From contig OX030969.1 of the NCBI GenBank assembly GCA_943735955.1, positions 1,595,991-1,659,990 of the forward strand: a stretch of DNA of 64,000 bases, read 5' to 3'. The notes beneath the pieces were generated by a model, which saw nothing but the letters and a program-made list of their open reading frames with translations, was not told where the DNA came from and searched no databases. Made by a program: the position numbers and the translations under genes. Shown one piece after another: positions 53,901-64,000 of the stretch (position 1 is its first letter; the number at the start of each line of letters is the position of its first letter). This DNA is from Piscicola geometra (taxonomy: Eukaryota > Annelida > Clitellata > Hirudinida > Piscicolidae).

Positions 53901-55942
53901 CAGGGGCGCAACCAGCCAAAAATGCTGGGGGGGGCTCAACTTTAGTATGAAAAAAAAAATATTTACCGCAACTGTTGCGTTTTGCAACTTCAATATGTTT
54001 TCTTGCTGTTTTAATACCGAGTTTTTTCACATATTTTGTAAAATAAATTTTACATTTTAATTTCATGAATTAAATTTCAAATTTTTTCATTTTATTATTT
54101 ATAATCTTTTATTTTCTGTTCGCATTTAAAATTTCTCAAAACAATCTTTCCTCGCTTAGATAATGTTTCAATTTTAGTATTTTTATACAAATTTAGTCTT
54201 AATTTCAAGGTGAAAAGATAGTTAATACTTGAATTAATTTTTTAAATCTTCAAAATAAATTGTAAAACGTTTTCAATGCTTTTAAAAATCAATGGGGCGT
54301 TTTCGCAACTTTGACGAAATATGATTTCATATGATTTTTAATAAGCCTAGTCATTCATTACAATAGTTATTATGAAAATAATAAAATTATTATTTTAATG
54401 TTAATATATTATGAAATTTATAAAATTATAATTAAAAGTTGAATTTTGAAGATAAATGTTAATTTTTATATTTAGAAAATTTTTTTAAAATCGCAAATGC
54501 TTCACACTTGAAGCTTTTATTGAAGAAAATATAATTTTTAACCTCTCATAGGTTGATTATAAAATTAAAATAAATATAACATTCGTCGTCAATGTCGTCT
54601 TTGAAACAGCACGACAGTTTGAGTGCTGTTGTAATTCACGTTAAATAATTTGCTTTGTTGTAATATAAATAATATTTATTATTATTATTATAACTAATGA
54701 AATAATTAGAAGTCATAATTTTATCGAACTATTTGCAATTGAAATTTATTTCTGTTTTAATAAATGTGGTTTGAACCAATTTATTTATGATTTCTTACTG
54801 CACACTGTCACACTTTCCGCTCACGCTGCGTTTTCGCAACATTTTGCCCCATTAAAACTTATGAAATAATTGTTTTCAATTTTGCTTGAGTTGTTATTAT
54901 AACCATTTAATGCAAGTCTAGATGTAAAATTCATGTTAACTTTTTTTTCGGGTAGCGGCGGTAAATGGCCTAAATAAAAACTACCAATTATAATTGATAA
55001 AGAATTTAGATAGTTTATTAATGATACAAAAGAAAAACTACAAACTAAGTTGCATAGTATTCTTAAAGTTACGTTATCATTTTTTAAACTAAGGTAAAAA
55101 GTAAAAAAATAGGTTTGATAATTAAGTCTATAATTTTTGTTAAAATATTTAGTTTCAACTAAATTTTGATGTGTTCTCAGTTACAAAATAATTTTTCGAT
55201 CCTATTGTGAAAATCTTTTCACCATTTCATTTACTGGAAGAAGTGAAGTAGCGGTTTTGGTAGCAGATATTCTCAAACAAGCTTGGCAAACGACGAGCAG
55301 ACACAGTCGCCTAAGATGAAATTTAATAGGCCAAAATTTAGAAAATGCTCTTTCTGCATCTTATGAAGTAACTGGCAAAGTCAGAGCAACATCGAGCATA
55401 TAGTGCAACTTGGGCTGAAGGCTTGTGGCTCAAAAGAGTTCTTGCAGTTCGATACATGAAATAAGATTAGACTGATCCGCACGTAAACTTGATGTGTTGA
55501 TGTGATTTTGAGCTGTCTTTGCACAGTTTCAGCATCCTTTCCATGAAGGTTGGATAATTCTAAATTCTCGATAGTTATTTTGTCTTACTGCGTTATTCTT
55601 TATATACTGTGTCATGGCTGAAAAAATTTACATATGAAAAGTGTAAAGATTTAAAAGTGTAGTTAAGGTCTAGTGGTGCACTATTTCTTCTCAGAATTTG
55701 TGACATGTTAGTGTTATTTTGGTGGGATCTCTATGTTCTGTGTTGATATATGAAATGTTTTGTGAGATAAAGACCCGATGGCCATCCAGAGAAATTATCA
55801 TTGTCCTATGGCATATTGAAAAATTGATTACCCCCCCCCCCCCACCAAAAAAACTCATCGATTTTCGAAAAATTGCGAGACCCTTCGAAAAGGTCTGGGG
55901 GGGGCTTGAGCCCCCCCCAGCCCCCCCCTGGTTGCGCCACTG
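53901..55942 (-). mobile_element. hAT-B element, copy 1
   Basis: CTACTATT is repeated perfectly at 53893-53900 and 55943-55950. Ends CAGGGGCGCAACCAG and CTGGTTGCGCCACTG are inverted repeats. The 2042 bases carry, on the reverse strand, remnants of the C-terminal part of a ZMYM1-type transposase. The LINE frame resumes right after, proving precise insertion. A near-identical inverted copy lies at 57711-59768. Confidence 0.93.
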
Positions 55943-57000
55943 CTACTATTACTAAAAAATAAGTTCAATATTAAGGATTCTTCGTTTTTATGGATTAAGT
56001 CATATTTATCTAATAGATCTGTTTATGTTTCTTTAAATCACTGTACCTCTACCCCATCTACTTACTCAAGGTTCTATTCTTGGTCATTTGTTCTTTATTC
56101 TATACGTCTCTGAATTATCTTCTATCATTTCCTCTCATTCTCTCAACTCCCTATCCTATGCTGACGATTCTAAGTTATATGTCAGCTTCGATACATCATC
56201 ATATAATACTGTTATGTCATCTATATCTTCATGTCTATTATCTATTAAAAACTGGTCTAGCTCAATGTCTTTAAAATTGAATCCACTAAAGTTTGAACTT
56301 CTATTTTTTGATAAAAATGGTAAACTAATTAATGGTCCATGTAATTTTTCCACTCATGTTCCATCTAATCATATTCGTAGCTTAGGGTTTATTTTTGACT
56401 CAAAATTAACCTCATCAAACCAAATTCTATCAGTTACTAAATCTTGCTATTTTCATCTCAGACGTATCAGACAATTATTCCCTTACTTAGATGACCCTTC
56501 TTTAAAGAGGTTAGTCTCTGCACTTGTTTTATCTCGAATTGACTATTGTAACTCACTCTATTATAATTTACCTGAAACTACTTTAAAACCATTAAATAAA
56601 GTATTTAATTATGCAGCTAGAGTCGTTAGCCGTACTCCTATTTATCACCATATTATACCCACTCTCATCTTATTACATTGGCTCCTCATCAAATTTAGGA
56701 TTATATTTAAAATCTGTGTTTTTATGTTTAAATTAAAAACTCCACAGTATCCCCAATATACCTTAAATCATCCACTCAAAATCATTATTTCATCCCTTCC
56801 ATTAATAACTCTTTTGCTAAACGTTCTTTTCATTATGCAGGTCCATATATTTGGAACTCATTACCTCCTTATTTAACTACTTCTAAATCATTATTTACTT
56901 TTTGTAAGGATCTGAAGACATATCTGTTTAACAAATTCATTTACGAGCGCTCTTAAATTTGAGGAAAAAGCGCTATAGAAATCTATTTGATTGGTATTGC
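55943..57000 (+). mobile_element. CR1/L2-like LINE, C-terminal half and 3' end
   Basis: After the duplicated CTACTATT the frame continues LLKNKFNIKDSSFLWIKSYL, reaches the catalytic LNSLSYADDSKLYVSF at about 56140-56190, then KLNPLKFELLFFDKNGK, LGFIFDSKLTSSNQI, LVLSRIDYCNSLYYNLPE and LHWLLIKFRIIFKICVFMFK. The 3' end is AAAGCGCTATAGAAAT followed by TTGATTG. Frameshifts are present. This is the reference copy for the other L2 pieces in the window. Confidence 0.9.
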
Positions 57001-57702
57001 CCTGAAATAAAATTAAGTAATTTTGTGTCAAGCATTGCAATTACTTTCATCTTAATTTTAATATTCTAACTGTTTTTCTTCTTTTATTCAAACTTCAATG
57101 AACAGATTGAAAGAATATCATTGAAAGGCAATTATTCAATTTAAACCTGCAAATTTTTAAATATATAAAAAAAATTTAAACATCTATTATGGAAATTAGC
57201 ATATATATAGAAAAAAGTAGGGTATTTAAGGTATTTGGGGATTACCATTAACATTTTTTTAAATACTCAATTAGTTTTGGGGAAAAAATATTAGTACATT
57301 CGTAATAGTATGTCATTTAAAAAATTGATATTATTTTTTTATATAAAAAAATCAATTTTAAAAGTGTTGCAAATTGAGAATAGTATAAAATAGTAGTTTA
57401 ATAAGGGATGAGCAGTTGGAATTAATTAAAAAGCAATAAAACGTCATGAAACTTCTATTATTTTATTTAAAATAAAAATTAATAAAAAGGCACCAACATT
57501 TTATCAAACTTTTATTATTTTTCATTTTTCAAAGATAAATACTATATATTTAACATGAATAAAAAAAACAATAAAACTTCATTAAACCTCTATTATTTAA
57601 TTAAAACATTGAATAAGCTAATTTTATCATTGAAATATATCATTACTTTTAAAGGTTATTGCATGATTTGTGGAAAACTACATTTTTCTCGGCTAATATA
57701 TA
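57001..57702. other. AT-rich DNA without a supported gene
   Basis: Low-complexity AT-rich sequence with stops in all frames. Confidence 0.45.
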
Positions 57703-57710
57703 GTGTCTCA

Positions 57711-59768
57711 CAGTGGCGCAACCAGGGGGGGGCTGGGGGGGGCTCAAGCCCCCCCAGACCTTTTCGAAGGGTCTCACAATTTTTCGAAAATCGATTAGTT
57801 TTTTTGGTGGGGGGGGGGAGGGTAATCAATTTTTCAATATGCCATAGGACAATGATAATTTCTCTGGATGGCCATCGGGTCTTTATCTCACAAAACATTT
57901 CATATATCAACACAGAACATAGAGATACCACCAAAATAACACTAACATGTCACAAATTCTGAGAAGAAATAGTGCACCACTAGACCTTAACTACACTTTT
58001 AAATCTTTACACTTTTCATATGTAAATTTTTTCAGCCATGACACAGTATATAAAGAATAACGCAGTTAGACAAAATAACTATCGAGCATTTAGAATTATC
58101 CAACCTTCATGGAAAGGATGCTGAAACTGTGCAAAGACAGCTCAAAATCACATCAACACATCAAGTTTACGTGTGGATCAGTCTGATCTTATTTCATGTA
58201 TCAAACTGCAAGAACTCTTTTGAGCCACAAGCCTTCAGCCCAAGTTGCACTATATGCTCGATGTTGCTCTGACTTTGCCAGTTACTTCATAAGATGCAGA
58301 AAGAGCATTTTCTAAATTTCGGCTTATTAAAATTCATCTTAGGACGACTGTGTCTGCTCGTCGTTTGCAAAGCTTGTTTGAGAATATCTGCTACCAAAAC
58401 CGCTACTTCACTTCTTCCAGTAAATGAAATGGTGAAAAGATTTTCACAAACTGATCGAAAAATTATTTTGTAACTGAGAACACATCAAAATTTAGTTGAA
58501 ACTGAATATTTTAACAAAAATTATAGACTGTTTAGGATCTCATATCAAACCTATCTTTTTACTTTTTACCTTAGTTTAAAAAATGATAACGTAACTCTAA
58601 GAATACTATGCAACTTAGTTTGTAGTTTTTCTTTTGTATCATTAATAAACTATCTAAATTCTTTATCAATTATAATTGGTAGTTTTTATTTAGGCCATTT
58701 ACCGCCGCTAACCGAAAAAAAAGTTAACATGAATTTTACATCTAGACTTGCATTAAATGGTTATAATAACAACTCAAGCAAAATTGAAAACAATTATTTC
58801 ATAAGTTTTAATGGGGCAAAATGTTGCGAAAACGCAGCGTGAGCGGAAAGTGTGACAGTGTGCAGTAAGAAATCATAAATAAATTGGTTCAAACCAAATT
58901 TATCAAAACAGAAATAAATTTCAATTGCAAATAGTTCGATAAAATTATGACTTCTAATTATTTTATTAGTTATAATAATAATAATAAATATTATTTTTAT
59001 TACAACAAAGCAAATTATTTAACGTGAATTACAACAGCACTCAAACTTTCGTGCTGTTTCAAAGACGACATTGACGACGAATGTTATCTTTATTTTAATT
59101 TTATAATCAACCTATGAGAGGTTAAAAATTATATTTTCTTCAATAAAAGCTTCAAGTGTGAAGCATTTGCGATTTTAAAAAAATTGTCTAAATATAAAAA
59201 TTAACATTTATCTTCAAAATTCAACTTTTAATTATAATTTTATAAATTTCATAATACATTAACATTAAAATAATAATTTTATTATTTTCATAATAACTAT
59301 TGTAATGAATGACTAGGCTTATTAAAAATCATATGAAATCATATTTCGTCAAAGTTGCGAAAACGCCCCATTGATTTTTAAAAGCATTGAAAACGTTTTA
59401 CAAGTTATTTTGAAGATAAAAAAAATTAATTCAAGTTTTAACTATCTTTTCACCTTGAAATTAAGACTAAATTTGTATAAAAATACTAAAATTGAAACAT
59501 TATCTAAGCGAGGAAAGATTGTTTTGAGAAATTTTAAATGCGAACAGAAAATAAAAGATTATAAATAATAAAATGAAAAAAATTGAAAATTAATTCATGA
59601 AATTAAAATGTAAAATTTAGTTTACAAAATATGTGAAAAAAACTCGGTATTAAAACAGCAAGAAAACATACAAATTGATGCTGCAAAACGCAACAGTTGC
59701 GGTAAATAATTTTTTTTTCCATACTAAAGTTGAGCCCCCCCCAGCATTTTTGGCTGGTTGCGCCCCTG
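57711..59768 (+). mobile_element. hAT-B element, copy 2, inverted relative to copy 1
   Basis: GTGTCTCA flanks both sides exactly (57703-57710, 59769-59776). Ends CAGTGGCGCAACCAG and CTGGTTGCGCCCCTG. On the forward strand about 58095-58400 reads HLELSNLHGKDAETVQRQLK, then VALTLPVTS, a stop, and DAERAFSKFRLIKIHLRTTV with SARRLQSLFENICYQ, the C-terminal hAT dimerisation domain of the ZMYM1 type. The catalytic part is absent, so it is non-autonomous. Confidence 0.93.
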
Positions 59769-59776
59769 GTGTCTCA

Positions 59777-60430
59777 TATTAGCCGACATGTTTTCTAGAC
59801 AAAAAAATTCTTCATACTTGCTGATAAAAAATTTTACCTAACAATTAATAATTTTTCTATATATATATATGTATATAGAATCTAAAGTAATCAATTAACG
59901 TCCGTTAAACCTTTTAACGATTTTTTTTTTACAAAATAGCGCTTTAAATTTTTTTATTTATATTTAAATTTATCAAAATTTAACTGTTTTTTGCTGTGTA
60001 GGCTAAATTGTCAGCAAGTGAACAAAACCACTTTCTTAATTTACTTTCAACAAACGAATGGGGAAAAGTGCAATCCTTCTATTTTTGCAACAGAACTTTT
60101 AGGCGGTGAAAATTTCGTAACACATTCAATAGTGTTACTTGCAACTTGTCACTTAACACAAGAAATATGCACTTCAGAAGAGGGTCCAGCCTATGTCATT
60201 CGTTTCACACGCAAAAAATTCCGAATTGGAGCAGAGAAATATTCAAAATATCAAATGGTTAAGAATTGCCACATCATAAGACCCACGATTTAAAAACTTG
60301 AAAAGATAAAAAAAATGGAAGAGTTGAAGAAACTAGTAGATGATAAGAAAACCTCCAAAACTACACACTGTAAGCAACTAAGGAAATCCTATCCAAATTG
60401 CCGATTAACAGTTCATTGAGGTTGTGAAAT
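59777..60430 (+). other. Unassigned open frame 59991-60293 and flanks
   Basis: A TGCTGTGTAG acceptor-like site at 60001 precedes two overlapping frames: one reads NCQQVNKTTFLIYFQQTNGE and on to RKKFRIGAEKYSKYQMV for 100 codons; the other reads KLSASEQNHFLNLLSTNEWG for a while. Neither matches anything I know. Decayed transposon coding sequence is the likeliest explanation. Confidence 0.3.
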
Positions 60431-61010
60431 GTTGCCCGCTTTAATGTCAAAGAATATGGTTGATCGTCTTACGGTTCTGGTGTCTGAAGATAAAACAATG
60501 AAACTAACATTCAGTGGCCGAGTTGTTTCAAAGATTTGCGGCGTCCTGGGCTTCAATCGACCAGTCTGGATATGAAAGTAGACTACCTGTTGATTCCAGT
60601 GCATCCTGTCTCAATCCAACTCGGGATACCCTCATTAACCTTATTCAGCAGCAGTTAGCAGAGTTTTAGTCCAGAGATGATTATCAGGAGCTATTCCAGT
60701 TGTCGGTTCTGTTTCTTGGAGCAGAGGTCAAAGCTTATATACACACTCGTTTTTACACAGAGCTTGTTGGATGACCAAGATCATCTTCTGTCTTGAAATA
60801 TTCTTGATTCATTAAACATTTCAGCTGACTGATCAAGAATTGTCATCACTCGGTCACTTTAACACTTTCGTTCTCAAAGTTTACCTCAAAGCCTGGCTCA
60901 CATGTGTGTATGTGGTCCATCTACCCCAAAAAGTGATCTAAAGCTTCTTCGTCAGTTCTTCAGTCGCCACTTGTGGTATTTAAATGAAATTCCAGTTGAT
61001 CTTAAAGTGT
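60431..61010 (+). pseudogene. Decayed coding block shared with 16.6 kb
   Basis: RLTVLVSEDKTMKLTFSG and SKICGVLGFNRPVW occur at about 60465-60560; from 60660 the block equals 16610-17000 (SRDDYQELFQLSVLFLGAE, then YIHTRFYTELVG). Stops differ between the two copies. Probably two remnants of one repeated protein-coding element. Confidence 0.5.
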
Positions 61011-61256
61011 CAGCAGAGATGAAGTCGTTAAAAAATAAAGTTTAAAATTGCTCAACAAAGTAAAATTTAATTTTATCAATTGAATGATTATTTGGTGTTA
61101 TATTGTTTATAAATATTTTTAGTTGTATATTATATTGTTTATAACTACTTCTAGTTGTATTTTATATTATAAATTAATTATTTATAATCATAACTTAAAA
61201 CAGGTAGCTGCAAGAGGGCTTATAGCATTTCAAGGCCCTGACAGAAAGCAGCGTCG

Positions 61257-61523
61257 TCAGGCACGATTCACGGTCCAAGACAGTGCTACAGGGCACGCTA
61301 CAAGAAAGTCGTCGTTGAGGCCGTCAGAAAAAGAGCTGAATGGACAATGTGAAAAAGTGGACTGTAGCTGCCTCTTATTCCTTATTTTCATCCCAACGAC
61401 TAACTCAGTCACGGGCAGTATGATGATAAGGAAAACATATGCGATTTTTACGACGTTGCCATTATTCCAAAACAGTGTTTTGAGTTTCCGTAGATAATTT
61501 TTTTGATAAAATTTTAAAGACAC
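61257..61523 (-). other. Possible exon with a membrane segment
   Basis: The reverse frame reads NNGNVVKIAYVFLIIILPVT followed by ELVVGMKIRNKRQLQ, a convincing membrane helix with basic flank, and stays open beyond to about 61200. The forward strand is also open, and either may be chance. No partner exon is visible. Confidence 0.3.
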
Positions 61524-61788
61524 TTTGTTTTTGTGTTTTTACATTAAAACTCATCTATTCAAATGATATGAAGGTGCAAAAATGACATAAGCCTACTAAG
61601 TAATAGCTTGAACTTGTATTGTCACATTTGAAATCTTTTAGTTCAGATCGAAACACGTCGTGATCTATTTGTGTTTTTGAAAAAGGAATTTTAACAAAAA
61701 TTATTATTATTAAATTTCTTATTCAAATTTATTTGTTCTAATTGCGTTTCGAAAGTTCAAGAGATTCGAGCGCTTTTGTGCATTTAGT
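61524..61788. other. AT-rich DNA without a supported gene
   Basis: Nothing supported. Confidence 0.4.
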
Positions 61789-62704
61789 AAAACAATTATT
61801 TCATAAGTTTTAATGGGCAAAATGTTGCGAAAACGCAACGTGAGCAAGAAGTGTGACATACTTCTGTGAAGTAAGAAATCATAAATAAATTGATTCAAAC
61901 AACATTTATTAAAACAGAAATAAATATCAATTGCAAATTTTTCTATAAAATTATTACCTTTACTTATTTTATTAGTTATAATAATAATTATTATTATTTT
62001 AGTTACAACAAAGCAAAATATTTAACGTGAATTACTACAGCACTCACAAACTATCGTGCTGTTTTAAAGACGACACTGACGACGAATGTTAAATATTTTT
62101 TTATTTTTTAATCAATCTATGAGAGGTTAAAAAATTATATTCTCTTCAATAAAAGCTTCAAGTGTAAAGCATTTGCGGTTTAGAATTTTTTTTTGAACTA
62201 TAAAAATCAACATTCATCTAAAAAGTTCAATTTTTAATTTTAATTTGATAAGTTTCATAATACATTAACATTAAAATGATAATTTTATTATTTTCATAAT
62301 AAAACACACCATTGATTTTTAACGTTTTACAAGTTATTTCGAATATATAAAAATTTAATTTAAGTATTAACTATCTTTTCACCCTGAAATTAAAACTAAA
62401 TTGGTATAAAAATACTAAAATTGAACGAAAAAATTATCTAAGCGAACAAAGATTGTTTTGAGAAATTGTAAATGTGAACAAGAAATAAAAGAGTATAAAT
62501 AAATAAAACTGAAATTTAACTTATGAAATTAAAATTTCATATTTATTGTACAAAATATGTGAAAAAAACTCAGTATTAAAACAGCAAGAAAATAAAAAAA
62601 ACTGATGTTGCAAAAACGTAACAGCGGCGGTAAACAGGTTAAACAATTATTTTTTTATACTAAAGTTGAGCCCCCCTCCAGCATTTTTGCTGGTTGCGCC
62701 CCTG
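61789..62704 (+). mobile_element. hAT-B element, truncated copy 4
   Basis: Matches 58788-59768 from the ACAATTATTTCATAAGTTTT region to the terminus CTGGTTGCGCCCCTG (here GCTGGTTGCGCCCCTG, ending 62704). It is more diverged than copies 1 and 2, and its 5' half is absent. Confidence 0.82.
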
Positions 62705-62749
62705 ATCATTTATATGGATTTGTTCAGATCATCTTTTTGGAGATCTGTT

Positions 62750-63660
62750 TTACTTATTTTTATTTTTTGCAGTTTCATTTTCGTATTTCCTTGAATTTTT
62801 CGTGACTTTATATCTTGGAGTTACGGTTTCGAGTTACGGTCCTTTTCTGAGCTGTTTTTTTTCTTTCGCCATATACTTTACTTTTTTTGCATGTTTCCCA
62901 TCTTTTTACCTAAAAATCTTTTTAGAACGTCATTCTTCGCGTTTTTCGGAACTATTTTCTTCCTTTTCTTGTTCTTGAGATTTTGTCTTGTGATGATGAG
63001 GTGTCAGAAAGGTACTTTTGCTCTCGTTTTTTGAGGCATCTCTATTTGTTCGCAAAGGTTTAGGATCTTTTTGTTCCAAGATGAATCTTCCTTAACAGTT
63101 TTAGTCATTTTTTTTCTTCTTTTTTTTTTATCGATAACCTGTTTGCCATCTTTCCCAATAGTTTTGGATTGTGGTTTTTGGAGTTTTAAATGATTATTTT
63201 TCTTATTCGATTTTAAAATCGTATTTTTTGAAATATTGATGTTTTGAATCTTTTTTTTCTTTTTTTCGATTCTTGCATCTTTCTGATCTATGTCTTTTTC
63301 TGGACCAAATTGTCGACCATCTTCATCTTTCCACCCTTCATTTTTTAGCTCATTTTTTTCTTTCTTATCATTTATCTCAACATCCTGATGAGTTTCTCAC
63401 CTCGTTCGCTATTTGATTTCTTCCCAACTTCTCTTCAGCAGTACTTTTTCTTTCTAACTGGTTCAACAACTGCTCATTTTCTGCTTGCAACTCTGTTTCT
63501 TTTACTATTTCATCCTCGACATTGTCTATTCTGAAGAATCTGTAAGAATATCAAGAAAAAAACTTTATTTCTTGGACAGTACAAAGTACTATAAGCTATT
63601 AATAAATGTTTCAAACAATACGCGTGCTTTACGCGAACAGCCTGACTGCAAAGTAGAACC
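62750..63660 (-). pseudogene. Coiled-coil, Lys-rich gene, copy C
   Basis: The reverse strand has exon 1 sequence ending AVRLFA at a GTAAAG donor (about 63643), and exon 2 from 63539 after TCTTACAG: FFRIDNVEDEIVKETELQAE then NEQLLNQLERKSTAEEKL. A deletion of about 11 bases relative to copy B shifts the frame; the other frame continues INDKKEKNELKNEGWKDEDG, GPEKDIDQKDARIEKKKKK and a long Lys/Asn-rich tail to about 62900. The start codon region is replaced by an L2 LINE tail. It extends further 3' than copies A and B, so it shows more of the ancestral gene. Function unknown. Confidence 0.6.
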
Positions 63661-63694
63661 CTTGAAACCATCTCTGATTTTGATTTCGATAACG

Positions 63695-63738
63695 ATAACT
63701 CTTGAATTTGAGGAAAAAGCGCTATAGAAATTGATTTG
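63695..63738 (+). mobile_element. L2-like LINE 3' terminus
   Basis: GAATTTGAGGAAAAAGCGCT followed by ATAGAAATTGATTTGATT is the same 3' end as at 56955-56995. Only the last 45 bases or so of the LINE are present. Confidence 0.85.

Positions 63739-64000
<262 letters not shown>

Noticed and set aside
55719..55955. Frames ending in Pro runs near the C/G tracts of hAT-B copies
   Set aside because: They cross the poly-C subterminal region and recur in each transposon copy; no protein family fits.

Overview
This is AT-rich eukaryotic DNA from an animal, almost certainly an invertebrate. The evidence is: spliced genes with short introns (about 50 to 600 bases) and GT-AG, plus one apparent GC-AG, splice sites; an LBP/BPI-fold gene; an RBMX/hnRNP G-type RNA-binding protein; CR1/L2-like and RTE-like LINEs; tRNA-derived SINEs; many hAT DNA transposons; and TTAGGG-type repeats. 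There are no bacterial operons, Shine-Dalgarno spacing, rRNA or CRISPR arrays. I could not fix the phylum.

Layout. 0.2-4.5 kb: a ZBED/GTF2IRD2-type hAT remnant and a foldback element. 5.1-7.3 kb: a three-exon gene for a single-pass membrane protein with a Lys/Glu-rich tail, next to a decayed coiled-coil gene; this block recurs decayed at 25.8-27.4 kb, and the coiled-coil half again at 62.8-63.6 kb. 8.0-9.9 kb: a two-exon gene of unknown function (237 aa) in a block duplicated at 36.0-39.2 kb (238 aa copy). 10.9-15.7 kb: a complete but mutated hAT with a perfect 8-base target duplication; a second copy lies at 19.0-22.9 kb inside an L2-like LINE. 28.4-35.7 kb: a transposase-like spliced pseudogene, an RTE-like LINE, an intronless RBMX-like reading frame and another hAT. 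39.2-41.9 kb: a decayed LINE split by an Ac/ZBED1-like hAT. 42.5-45.2 kb: the best host gene, a seven-exon LBP/BPI-family gene (489 aa) with a TATA box. 46.3-51.9 kb: foldback elements nested in one another. 51.9-62.7 kb: four copies of one hAT family, two forming a 2-kb inverted pair around an L2 LINE 3' part. The window ends in a long (GATT)n tract that grows out of an L2 3' tail.

Functionally, only four loci look like possible host genes: the BPI-like gene, the membrane Lys/Glu-rich gene, and the duplicated two-exon pair; the RBMX-like frame is uncertain. Nearly everything else is mobile DNA, and nested insertions give a relative order of events. The most distinctive system is the foldback family: arms built from opposed 16-base GGATAAAAAGTCCTCC repeats, 8-9 base target duplications, and repeated insertion into its own copies. 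All reading was by eye; names given to families are by remembered similarity, not by a database search.
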